From contig JAEUGJ010000002.1 in assembly GCA_016775335.1 (NCBI GenBank), positions 1 through 64,000 of the forward strand: a stretch of 64,000 bases of DNA. Direction: 5' to 3'. This DNA comes from Mogibacterium sp. (lineage in GTDB: Bacteria > Bacillota > Clostridia > Peptostreptococcales > Anaerovoracaceae). This document shows, in pieces, positions 47,479 through 55,300 of this stretch; positions within the stretch are counted from its first letter, which is position 1, and every line of letters begins with the position of its first letter. The translations under genes were made by a program, and so were the position numbers. The notes beneath the pieces were generated by a model that did no database searches, had not been told where the DNA came from, and saw only the letters and a list, made by a program, of their open reading frames with translations.

Positions 47479-48122
47479 TTATTTCGCTTCATCCATCGCT
47501 TTGCATTCCGCTTCGCGTGCTTCCCATTCATCATAAGGGGTTTTCAGCTCTTCAATGAGATTTCTTCCTTTTCCCTTCAGATACTTAATTCTTGCAAAGA
47601 AGTAAATTACAGCTGCAGCCATATATGCAAGAATAATGAGGTAAACGCTTGCGCCGAGAACCTTGAATGCCGAGAATACGGTCATGAGTACGCCGAAAGA
47701 GGATCCGGTCAGTACACAGATAATCGCAAACAGCATGACATAGATCAGAATTCCTGTCGAACCACCATTCTTGTTTTTCTTTGCAAGCGCTTTTGGGAAT
47801 ACTCCACAATCTGCGATACGGCCGTTCCGCCAGAGAGGCAGGAAGCAAATACGGATACCGCCGCGCCAATCGAACTTATTTTTATTCCGCTTCCGAATGC
47901 CTCTCCGACGGAAAGCTGCGATGCATCAATATTCGGAATTCCGAGAACGATGTAGACCGCTACAGCGACCATCATTACTACAACAATCAGTGAATTAATG
48001 GATGCAAACAGATACGTTCCCATATATGCCCTAACTCCGTATATAACGAGAATCGCTACGGAAACCATTGTTTCGTGGCCTTTTAGTCCTGTGAAAATCG
48101 AACAGAAATAATCCCACATAAA
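47479..48122 (-). pseudogene. Decayed APC-family amino-acid permease
   Basis: Two reading frames on the minus strand together give the C-terminal half of a permease. The first (48119 to about 47845) has helices KGHETMVSVAILVIYGVRAYMGTYL and INSLIVVVMMVAVAVYIVLG. The second, in another frame, continues as NGRIADCGVFPKALAKKNKNGGSTG, a run like the loop before helix 9 in APC permeases, and ends in KTPYDEWEAREAE. A single frameshift near 47800-47845 and loss of the N-terminal half make it nonfunctional. The preceding bases (48124-48152) form a hairpin rather than coding sequence. Confidence 0.6.
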
Positions 48123-48123
48123 T

Positions 48124-48152
48124 CGACCTGCAGAGCGCGGCTCTGCAGGTCG
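48124..48152. terminator. 13-bp hairpin at the left of the IS110 remnant
   Basis: CGACCTGCAGAGC (48124-48136) pairs with GCTCTGCAGGTCG (48140-48152). TTCCTTTCCC follows in the plus direction. It marks the break between the decayed permease and the IS-associated region. A GGCCGGC hairpin near 48197-48213 is a second short structure. Confidence 0.55.
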
Positions 48153-48239
48153 TTCCTTTCCCTCATTCATCATTCATCACTATCGTTTTCTTCTGCGGGC
48201 CGGCTCTGCCGGCCGCCGCCTTCTCTCTACTACAATATA

Positions 48240-48505
48240 TTTATGGTTAATATCCCTTACAGCCAGTAAGGAATTATCCATCTTGTTGCTTAAGCTGTAT
48301 AATGATGGAGCAATCGGTATATCGGCTTTCTTTCTTGGACTTCTCGTCCGTTAATTAGACTGATAACCAGCTCCTCATTCGCAGCGTTCGTTTTATGCAG
48401 GTTGAATCGCCATAGGTGCATTCGCGTCACACCACAGTAGATTGAATAGGCAATGAGTAAAACTGGTACTTATCCATTGCAATAATCTTAAGGAGTGACA
48501 AATTT
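48240..48505 (+). ncRNA. Candidate bridge RNA region of the IS110-type element
   Basis: About 265 nt without a gene lies directly upstream of the transposase start, where IS110-group elements encode their guide (bridge) RNA in the left end. A hairpin CCTTAC/GTAAGG is visible near 48256-48272 and several shorter dyads follow, but I could not fold the region or identify guide loops. AAGGAG precedes the ATG at 48506. The left end of the element itself is not defined. Confidence 0.35.
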
Positions 48506-49432
48506 ATGAACGCAGTAGGTATCGATGTTTCTAAAGGAAAAAGCATGGTTGCTATTATGCGACCTTTCGGTGAAATTGTTTCTACACCTTTTGAAATCGA
48601 ACACACAACCAGTGACATCAATTCACTTGTAGAACTTATTAACTCTATTGAAGGTGAATCCCGAATCGTGATGGAACATACAGGACGCTATTATGAAGTC
48701 CTTGCCCACCAGCTTTCAGAAGCAGATCTTTTTGTCAGTGCAATTAACCCTAAACTTATTAAAGACTTTGATAGCGATTCCCTTCGTAAAGTTAAATCCG
48801 ATAAAGCTGATGCTGTTAAAATTGCCAGATATGCACTTGACAAGTGGCAGAATCTCAAACAGTATAATGTTATGGATGAATTACGCAATCAGCTTAAAAC
48901 CATGAACCGTCAGTTTGGTTTTTACATGAAACATAAGACGGCTATGAAGAATAATCTCATCGGCATCCTTGACCAAACCTATCCCGGCGTCAATACCTAC
49001 TTTGACAGTCCTACTCGCAGCGACGGCAGCCAAAAATGGGTCGATTTTGCATCCACTTACTGGCATGTGGACTGTGTTCGTAAGATGTCCTTAAATGCCT
49101 TCATTGACCACTATCAGAAGTGGTGCAAAAGAAAGAAGTACAACTTCAGCCAGTCAAAAGCTGAGGAAATCTATGGAAAAGCAAAGGAACTTGTTCCTGT
49201 ACTTCCAAAGGATGAAATAACCAAACTCATTATCAAACAGGCGATTGACCAACTTAACAGTGCCTCTGTAACTGTGGAAGAATTGCGTTCTCTTATGGAC
49301 AAAACAGCCTCTAAACTCCCGGAATATCCCATCGTCATGCAGATGAAAGGCGTAGGCTCATCACTCGGTCCTCAACTAATGGCTGAGATTGGCGATGTTT
49401 CCCGTTTCACTCACAAAGGTGCCATTACAGCT
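48506..49432 (+). pseudogene. IS110-family transposase, truncated at the C-terminus
   Basis: The frame from ATG 48506 encodes an IS110-type enzyme. The N-terminal DEDD (RuvC-like) part has GIDVSKGKSMVAI, MEHTGRYYEVLA and SDKADAVKIARYA. The C-terminal part starts with MKGVGSSLGPQLMAEIGDVSRFTHKGAITA. It stops being IS110-like right there: the usual next segment (FAGVDPG..., with the catalytic serine and SG..G) is missing. From 49433 the frame continues through the complement of phoU to 49594 as junk. The serine-type half of the active site is lost, so the enzyme should be inactive in cis. Confidence 0.85.
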
Positions 49433-50081
49433 AATTATCCGGCAGCAGTTCGCCGTTTACGGAGAAGGCCACCCAGTTGCCCACGTTGGCGGCGTGGTCG
49501 CCGATGCGCTCCAGGTATTTGGCAATCATCAGCATATCCAGAACGTCCCGGTCGCTGTCGTCGATGCGGCCCCGGATGCGTTCGAGGAGATTGAATTTTA
49601 TTTTTTCAAAATACTCGTCCACTACGTCGTCGTAGGCGATGACTTCTTTGGCGTGCTCCAGGCTCCGGGCCTGGAAAGCCTCGACGCTGGATTTGACCAT
49701 GTAGACCACCGCTTCGCCCATTTTCTGAAAGTCCTGGGTGCGGATGGCCTGAGTGAGCTGACCGGTGAGGACGATCTCGGCGATGTCCAGGGACTGGTCC
49801 CCGATGCGGTGCAAGTCGGTCACCATTTTGAGGGTGGCGGAAATGATTCGCAGGTCCGACGCCACCGGCTGCTGCTTCATGATCAGCTGGATGCACATGA
49901 TTTCGATTTCACGCTCCTTCTGGGAAATCGTATCCTGCAGCTTTACCACCTTCTTTGCCAGCTTCTCGTCGTTGGTGAGGAAGCAACGAACCGCCCGGTC
50001 GATGATGTCTTCGCACATACCGCCCATCAGGCAAGTCTGATCGTCTAATTCTCTCAATTCTCCTTGGAATGTATCTCTCAT
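49431..50081 (-). CDS. phoU: Phosphate transport regulator PhoU
   Basis: 216 residues, two PhoU helical bundles, each with the metal-binding ExxxD pattern (DLHRIGDQSLDIAE and YLERIGDHAANVGNW). Start ATG 50081, with GGGAGG nine bases upstream, overlapping the pstB stop (TAATG). It connects PstB status to the PhoR-like kinase and limits phosphate uptake. The open frame upstream of this start is the antisense reading of pstB and is not part of the protein. Its 3' end adjoins the IS110 remnant. Confidence 0.93.
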   Translation of the reverse strand: MRDTFQGELRELDDQTCLMGGMCEDIIDRAVRCFLTNDEKLAKKVVKLQDTISQKEREIEIMCIQLIMKQQPVASDLRIISATLKMVTDLHRIGDQSLDIAEIVLTGQLTQAIRTQDFQKMGEAVVYMVKSSVEAFQARSLEHAKEVIAYDDVVDEYFEKIKFNLLERIRGRIDDSDRDVLDMLMIAKYLERIGDHAANVGNWVAFSVNGELLPDN

Positions 50082-50839
50082 TAACCGAACCTCCCTGTAA
50101 TGTAATCTTCTGTACGCTTGTCTCTCGGGCTGGAGAAAATCTGATTCGTCTCTCCGTACTCCACCAGGTCTCCCAGCAGGAAGAAGGCGGTGCGGTCCGA
50201 GATACGAACGGCCTGCTGCATGTTGTGGGTGACCATGACGATGGTGTACTCCTTCTTCAGCTCCTCCGCCAGATCTTCGATTTTGCCCGTGGAAATCGGG
50301 TCCAAAGCACTGGTAGGCTCGTCCATCAGCAGCACATCCGGCTCCACGGCCAGGGCCCGGGCGATGCACAGTCTCTGCTGCTGACCGCCGGACATGCCCA
50401 GCGCCGACTTCTTCAGCCGGTCCTTGGTCTCCTCCCAGATGGCCGCCGACTTCAGGGACCGCTCCACGATCTCATCCAGCTCCGTCTTGTTGCGGATGCC
50501 GCCGATGCGCGGGCCGTAGGCGATGTTGTCGTAAATGCTCATCGGGAACGGATTCGGCTTCTGGAATACCATTCCAACCTTCCGGCGCAGGTCGGTCACG
50601 TCTACGTCGTTTCCCAAAATATTTTTACCCCGGTACTCCAGGGTTCCTTCCACCCGGCAATCCGGAATCAGGTCGTTCATCCGGTTGATGTTCCGCAGGA
50701 ACGTGGATTTGCCGCAGCCGGATGGGCCGATCAGCGCCGTGATGGAATGCTCCGGAATGTCCATGCTGATTTTCTGAAGAGCTTGGTGCTCGCCGTACCA
50801 CAGGTCCAGGTCCCGGACTTTGATAATTGGTTCGTTCAT
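50081..50839 (-). CDS. pstB: Phosphate ABC transporter ATPase PstB
   Basis: 252 residues with Walker [11 protein letters not shown]-loop [20 protein letters not shown] (PstB-specific), signature [10 protein letters not shown], Walker [13 protein letters not shown] and switch histidine MVTHN. It powers the PstCA channel. It starts three bases after the pstA stop. Confidence 0.96.
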   Translation of the reverse strand: MNEPIIKVRDLDLWYGEHQALQKISMDIPEHSITALIGPSGCGKSTFLRNINRMNDLIPDCRVEGTLEYRGKNILGNDVDVTDLRRKVGMVFQKPNPFPMSIYDNIAYGPRIGGIRNKTELDEIVERSLKSAAIWEETKDRLKKSALGMSGGQQQRLCIARALAVEPDVLLMDEPTSALDPISTGKIEDLAEELKKEYTIVMVTHNMQQAVRISDRTAFFLLGDLVEYGETNQIFSSPRDKRTEDYITGRFG

Positions 50840-50842
50840 GTT

Positions 50843-51688
50843 CTATCCTCTCTTCTCCTGTATTTTCTTCGCGGTTTTCGAGGCAATCAGGTTCAATGCC
50901 AAAGTCAGCGCCATCAGCACAATGGCGATGGCAAATGCGATGTCATAGGCGCCTCGCTCGCTGGCGTAGATGTAAAGTGCTACCGTCAGCGTTGCGGAGG
51001 ACGACTGCAAAGCCTGCACGAATCCGATCATCTTCAGTCCGAAGCCCGCGGTAAAAAGAAGTGCCGCCGATTCCGAGGTAATCCGGCCCACCGACAAAAT
51101 GCATCCGGTAATAATGCCGTCCAATGCGCTTGGAAGCACCACGGTTCGAATCATGTGCCACTTGCCGCTGCCCAGCGCCAGGGCCCCTTCCCGGTAGCTT
51201 TGAGGAACCGTCAGAAGGCTCTCTCTGGTGTTGCTGATAATGGTTGGCAGCACCATCAGCACCAGTGTCAGTGCGCCGGCCAGAATACCCTGCTTCAGGC
51301 CGCCAATCTGAATAAAAATCAGCATGCCCACCAGTCCGAACAGGATGGATGGGATTCCCGTCAGGATTTCCGCGGCGAAGCTGATCAGGTTGGTCAGCTT
51401 CCGGCTGGTGGAATACTCCGTCAGGTAGATGGCAGCGCCCACGCCCAGAGGCAGGACGATGATCATCGCCACGAAAATGATATACAGCGTGTTCAGAATA
51501 TTCGGCAGAATTCCGATGTTTCCGGTGAGGTTGTTCGGCTCCGTGGACAGGAGGTTCCAGGTCAGGCTCGGGATGCCTCGGTACAAAATGTATCCGATAA
51601 TCATCAGGAGCACCAGACAGGTGATGCCGGAGCACAGCCCCATCAGCCCCCGCAGGAGCCGGTCCATGTTTTTTCTGTGTGTACTCAT
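50843..51688 (-). CDS. pstA: Phosphate ABC transporter permease PstA
   Basis: 281 residues, six transmembrane helices; the EAA-type loop is SLLTVPQSYREGALALGSGKW. GGAAGGAGG precedes ATG 51688, which overlaps the pstC stop (TAATG). It forms the inner-membrane channel with PstC. Confidence 0.95.
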   Translation of the reverse strand: MSTHRKNMDRLLRGLMGLCSGITCLVLLMIIGYILYRGIPSLTWNLLSTEPNNLTGNIGILPNILNTLYIIFVAMIIVLPLGVGAAIYLTEYSTSRKLTNLISFAAEILTGIPSILFGLVGMLIFIQIGGLKQGILAGALTLVLMVLPTIISNTRESLLTVPQSYREGALALGSGKWHMIRTVVLPSALDGIITGCILSVGRITSESAALLFTAGFGLKMIGFVQALQSSSATLTVALYIYASERGAYDIAFAIAIVLMALTLALNLIASKTAKKIQEKRG

Positions 51689-52554
51689 TATTGTTCCTCC
51701 TTCCGGATCACTCTGTGCAGAATCCAGTTAATCATCATGATGAACAGGAACAGCACCAGTCCGATGGAGAACAGGGCCTGTCTCTGCAGCGATCCATAGG
51801 ATGCGTAGGACATTTCCGAAACGATGGCGGTGGTCAGGAACCGAACGGATTTGAACAGCCCCGGCATGTTCGCCACGTTTCCGGCAACCATGATGATCGC
51901 CATGGCCTCGCCCAGCGCTCTGCCCACGCCTTGAATTACCGCTGCCGCCACACCGCTCTTTGCGGCCCGCAGGGATACGCGGAACCATGTCTCCGTGTAG
52001 TTGGCCCCCAAAGCCAGCGAGGCTTCTTCATACTCTCTCGGCACGGCCCGCAATGCGGTGGCCGACACGCTGATGATGTACGGTAAAATCATAATCGTCA
52101 GGACCACGATGGCGGAGAACAGGGTGGCGCCGGAGGACAGGTGAAACGCCCTCTGCACGCCCGGTACCAATACGGTCATGCCCACCAGGCCATATACGAC
52201 GGACGGAATTCCTGCCAGAAGCTCTACCGCTCCCTGAATAACCGATGCGATTCTCGGGGGTGCGGCTTTCGCCAGAAACATGGCGGTAAAAATACCAATC
52301 GGTATTCCCAGGATTACCGCTCCCGCCGTGCCGTAGACACTGGTCAGGATGAATGGCAGGATGCCGAACTGATTCTGACCGGATTTCCAGGTGGTACCGA
52401 ACAGGAACTTGATCGGTCCGATTTGGTGAATGGCCGGAATTCCGGAGATAATCAGGTACACGCTGATCAGCAGCACGAAGGCGACGCTGACGAAACCACA
52501 GAACAGGAACAGTCCGTGTATTGCGTTTTCCATTAAATCTTTTTTCTTCTTCAT
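51688..52554 (-). CDS. pstC: Phosphate ABC transporter permease PstC
   Basis: 288 residues, six transmembrane helices with the loop TALRAVPREYEEASLALGANYTET. The ribosome binding site is weak (AAGCGAATCG), which with the hairpin after pstS would keep PstC below PstS levels. Confidence 0.94.
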   Translation of the reverse strand: MKKKKDLMENAIHGLFLFCGFVSVAFVLLISVYLIISGIPAIHQIGPIKFLFGTTWKSGQNQFGILPFILTSVYGTAGAVILGIPIGIFTAMFLAKAAPPRIASVIQGAVELLAGIPSVVYGLVGMTVLVPGVQRAFHLSSGATLFSAIVVLTIMILPYIISVSATALRAVPREYEEASLALGANYTETWFRVSLRAAKSGVAAAVIQGVGRALGEAMAIIMVAGNVANMPGLFKSVRFLTTAIVSEMSYASYGSLQRQALFSIGLVLFLFIMMINWILHRVIRKEEQ

Positions 52555-52651
52555 CTTACGATTCGCTTTCTATAACTTATGTTTCCCCAGTCTGTACGCT
52601 CGGCAGCGTGTGCCGAACGAATCTTTTTTTGGGAAATTCCCTATAAAGAAG

Positions 52652-52682
52652 AAAGTCGTGTGGCCCAGCGCCCCACGACTTT
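52652..52682 (-). terminator. Attenuator-like hairpin between pstS and pstC
   Basis: A 13-bp stem (52652-52664 with 52670-52682, one G-T pair) followed in the minus direction by TTTCTTCTTTAT. In many pst operons such a partial terminator lets the binding protein be made in excess over the permeases. Confidence 0.7.
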
Positions 52683-52698
52683 CCGGAATGGTTCGGCT

Positions 52699-53526
52699 TT
52701 ATTCGCTTACCGGAACTGCACCGGCGTTACGGATGAGGTCTGCCGCATCTTTCGATGTTGCGAAATCGTAGAACTTCTGTGCTTCTTCGGAAAGCTTTCC
52801 GTCTTTCTTGGTGATGAAGCAGAACGGACGCTGCAGCTTGTAGCTTCCATCTTTGATGGTGTCTTCAGTGCAGGTTACGCCGTTGACTTTGATTCCCTGA
52901 ATCTTGTCCTGACCTTCTACTGCGGAGAAGGATGCGTATCCGATTGCTTTCTCATTGCTGCCGACTGCGGAGATTACCGCACCGGTGGATGTCAATTCCT
53001 GTTCCAGCTTGCACTTGTCTTCGGTGCCGGTTGCACTTTCGAAGCCGTCTCTCGTACCGGATCCGGACTCTCTGCCGATGCAGGAGATCTTCCCGCCTTT
53101 ACCGCCGACCTGGCTCCAGTCTGTGATCTTTCCGCTAAAAATGTCTGATACCTGCTGAGTTGTCAGATCCTTTACACCGTTCTTTGCATTGACGATTACG
53201 GAGATTCCGTCCAGTGCGATGACCTTCTGTTCCAGTCCGTCCTTCTCGTCATCCTTCAGTGCTCTGGATGTCAGGCCGATGTCGGTGTTTCCGTTCTTGG
53301 CCTCTTCGATTCCGGTACCGGATCCGGTTGGATCGTATGTTACCTTTACGCCCTCGTTATCCTTCTGATACTGTTCCGAAAGAGCGCCCATCACTTCTTC
53401 CATGGAAGTGGAACCGTTCGTGCTGACCGTCGCACTCTTTTCCTTGCTGCCGCATCCTGTGAGAGCAGCTACGCCCATCAGACCGGTGAGGCCCAGGGCG
53501 ATCAGTTTGAGATTTCTTTTTTTCAT
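52699..53526 (-). CDS. pstS: Phosphate-binding lipoprotein PstS
   Basis: 275 residues from ATG 53526 (AAGGAG nine bases upstream). Signal peptide with lipobox ALTGC, so membrane-anchored. The mature part has the phosphate-binding signatures STNGSTSMEEVM and DPTGSGTGIEEA, the ITDWSQVGG segment and RESGSGTRDGFES. It captures phosphate for PstCAB. The TTTAC repeats at 53609-53648 suggest PhoP control. Confidence 0.95.
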   Translation of the reverse strand: MKKRNLKLIALGLTGLMGVAALTGCGSKEKSATVSTNGSTSMEEVMGALSEQYQKDNEGVKVTYDPTGSGTGIEEAKNGNTDIGLTSRALKDDEKDGLEQKVIALDGISVIVNAKNGVKDLTTQQVSDIFSGKITDWSQVGGKGGKISCIGRESGSGTRDGFESATGTEDKCKLEQELTSTGAVISAVGSNEKAIGYASFSAVEGQDKIQGIKVNGVTCTEDTIKDGSYKLQRPFCFITKKDGKLSEEAQKFYDFATSKDAADLIRNAGAVPVSE

Positions 53527-53593
53527 CTTTCTTTCTCCTTTACTTCTTTCCCTTTTCAATTGTTTTCTTGTCTGTTTTCTGATTACAGGTATA

Positions 53594-53648
53594 AGTATAG
53601 GGGGATTTCGTAAAGTCTGTTATCGAGGTAAGGTAAAAAGAAAGTAAA
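53594..53648 (-). promoter_or_regulatory. pstS promoter with Pho-box-like repeats
   Basis: Reading the minus strand, TTTACT (53643-53648), then TTTACC (53632-53637) 11 bp on, and a third TTTACG (53609-53614) 23 bp beyond that, stand upstream of a TATACT -10 box (53594-53599). No -35 hexamer is present (TAACAG at the right distance), as is common for PhoP-activated promoters. The repeats are the same type and spacing as those before the PhoP-like gene. Confidence 0.55.
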
Positions 53649-53692
53649 GGATGGGGTGGGAATGTAAAGCGGGCTTGCCCGGCCCGCTCCCC

Positions 53693-54595
53693 CTACACTA
53701 CTTTCAGCAACGAGAAATCCGCAAACTGCGCCTGCTGAAGCTCGGAAATCTTAATGCTCTGGGCGGTTTCCTCCAGGTTGTACAGGTGATCCACTTCCTG
53801 GGCGATGCGTTCCATATCCAAACCCAACGACGACTCGAAAGACATCAATAGATTCACCCCCGGGATGAACCCCAGGTTCCGATAAATATCCGTCTTCCCG
53901 TTGAATTCATTACGATAGAACTCGGAAGAGGTTTCATGATACCAAAGTCCCAAATGCTCCCACAGAAAAATGGCTCCCGTTTCCGGATGAATCAGGAGGA
54001 AATCCGGACGAATGAATTTTCCCGGCGCATATTCAATGGGATACTCATAGATTACGTAGAAACCGGCTGCGCTGAACCGCTCATAGAGAAGCGCTTCCAC
54101 GCGGCTCCGAACGGCCGTTCCGTCGAATGTCAGGATTTTCAAATTCTCCGAGTAGTGCACCGGGATTTTCGCTTTATGGGCCTGCATCGCTTGGAAGCGG
54201 CGCCAGACGGGATCCTTTTCCGGATGCAGTGCGTACTCCGTCGGACGTGCCGGACGATAATGCTTGGGAAGAGCTGCTTTTATGGCGGCGGACGTCGGCT
54301 CACGGTACTTTTCGAGGAAGGACTCCATTGCTTTGATGTTCTTCTCCAGCACCTCCAGCATCGCCCGGCAGAACCGAAGCTCCCGGATGCCGCGCACCGT
54401 CTCGTTCTCGGTCCCGCCCAGATAGACTTCCTTTCCCTTCTTCTTACCGTAATAATAAGCGCGCCCGTTCTTGATGCATATCCGCAGCGTCATTTTGTCG
54501 TACTTCATCAGCACCTTCTGCCGCTGAAGGTATCGCTTCCGCAACAGCCGATTCTCGTCCAGGCCGGCCTTCACGTATTTCGAACATTGAACCAT
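53693..54595 (-). CDS. PD-(D/E)XK-like nuclease-fold protein
   Basis: 300 residues from ATG 54595 (AAAGGAG upstream). The first 100 residues are basic and helical with a KKKGKEVYLGG strand pair. Residues about 160-230 carry a restriction-endonuclease-like core: RSRVEALLYERFSAAGFYV (E167), RPDFLLIHPETGAIFLWEH (P197-D198, E213). The expected lysine of the E-x-K motif is not evident (E-H-L instead), so catalysis is doubtful. No signal peptide. It lies between pstS and the three-palindrome element at 54811-55088; orthologues of this type are scattered in Clostridia as hypothetical proteins. Confidence 0.65.
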   Translation of the reverse strand: MVQCSKYVKAGLDENRLLRKRYLQRQKVLMKYDKMTLRICIKNGRAYYYGKKKGKEVYLGGTENETVRGIRELRFCRAMLEVLEKNIKAMESFLEKYREPTSAAIKAALPKHYRPARPTEYALHPEKDPVWRRFQAMQAHKAKIPVHYSENLKILTFDGTAVRSRVEALLYERFSAAGFYVIYEYPIEYAPGKFIRPDFLLIHPETGAIFLWEHLGLWYHETSSEFYRNEFNGKTDIYRNLGFIPGVNLLMSFESSLGLDMERIAQEVDHLYNLEETAQSIKISELQQAQFADFSLLKVV

Positions 54596-54716
54596 TTTCT
54601 CGCTCCTTTCTTACTTGCGTTGGATGTATTTGTCCGCAAATCTCTTGCGACCCTCTTCTTACCTCCATTATCGCAAATGCAGCGCGCCCATGCATCATAT
54701 TTCGTTCGAGAAAAAT

Positions 54717-54743
54717 CGAGATTTTGCTTATTGCAAAATCTCG
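54717..54743. repeat. 11-bp hairpin upstream of the PD-(D/E)XK-like gene
   Basis: CGAGATTTTGC (54717-54727) pairs with GCAAAATCTCG (54733-54743) around TTATT. It lies between the palindrome array and the gene at 53693-54595. No T-tract follows in either direction. Confidence 0.5.
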
Positions 54744-54810
54744 TCCGATGTTCCCATCTTTCTCTTGCTTTCTAATATGTTTGTCCTGGATTTCTTGCCA
54801 GACTCCCATG

Positions 54811-55088
54811 TGCCTAGATTTTTTGAGCGAGTTCACGCTAATCTCCCCCAAAAGCTCATTTAGCGTGAATCCATTTTTGCAAATCTGCCGGAATTCTAAT
54901 TTTCAGCCGGTCCTTCCGAGAAATTTTCACGCTAAATCGTCATTTTCGCCCAAAAAGCGTGAACTTCTTTTTTGCAGTAATTTTTTTCTGCTGCTCAACG
55001 CCCCTTTCCACGGAATTTCTCAAAAACCGTTCACGCTATTTTGCCGTTTTTCCCGTTTTAGCGTGAACTCGCCTCGTTTTTCTAGGCA
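54811..55088. repeat. Three-palindrome element, copy 1
   Basis: 278 bp, non-coding. Terminal inverted repeats TGCCTAGA (54811-54818) and TCTAGGCA (55081-55088) each lie 21 bp outside the array. Three inverted pairs of TTCACGC and GCGTGAA begin at 54832, 54926 and 55030, each spanning exactly 38 bp, with pair starts 94 and 104 bp apart. Stems extend to 10 bp in pairs 1 and 3. Between pairs 1 and 2 lies TTCTAATTTTCAG. Neither strand encodes a protein of note. Copy 2 is at 60685-60964. Confidence 0.85.
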
Positions 55089-55121
55089 TATGAGAGTTTC
55101 ACCATAAAAATACCTCTATTT

Positions 55122-55292
55122 CACCCCAGGCGACCGGCGCACCCCAGGCGACCGGTCGGCGCCATCACCAAAGTAAGGTCCGCCCTTGTCCCAAGGGCGC
55201 CCCATTGCCATTCGGCAGACGCAAATGGCCCGCCGGGCGTTCCCGGCGGGCCATCACTTGCACACTTGTTTGCTTGTAAACTTGCACACTTG
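55122..55292 (-). terminator. trpS terminator and flanking short direct repeats
   Basis: A 13-bp GC stem (55225-55237 with 55242-55254, loop CGTT) lies 46 nt past the trpS stop and should end its minus-strand transcript. Two short direct repeats flank it: CACCCCAGGCGACCGG at 55122 and 55140 (18-bp period) and ACTTGCACACTTG at 55256 and 55280 (24-bp period). No gene is visible between 55089 and 55300. Confidence 0.65.
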
Positions 55293-55300
55293 CTTGCCTG

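Larger units (their letters stand above)
48240..49432 (+). mobile_element. IS110-family remnant abutting phoU
   Basis: Left non-coding part plus truncated transposase. IS similarity ends at 49432, and the phoU stop codon (TAG, minus strand) occupies 49431-49433, so the break coincides with the end of phoU. IS110 elements carry no long terminal repeats, so exact ends cannot be read. It separates the AT-rich accessory block from the core pst operon. Confidence 0.7.

Noticed and set aside
49433..49594. C-terminal continuation of the IS110 transposase
   Set aside because: The frame reads the complement of phoU and yields an arginine-rich tail unlike any IS110 protein.
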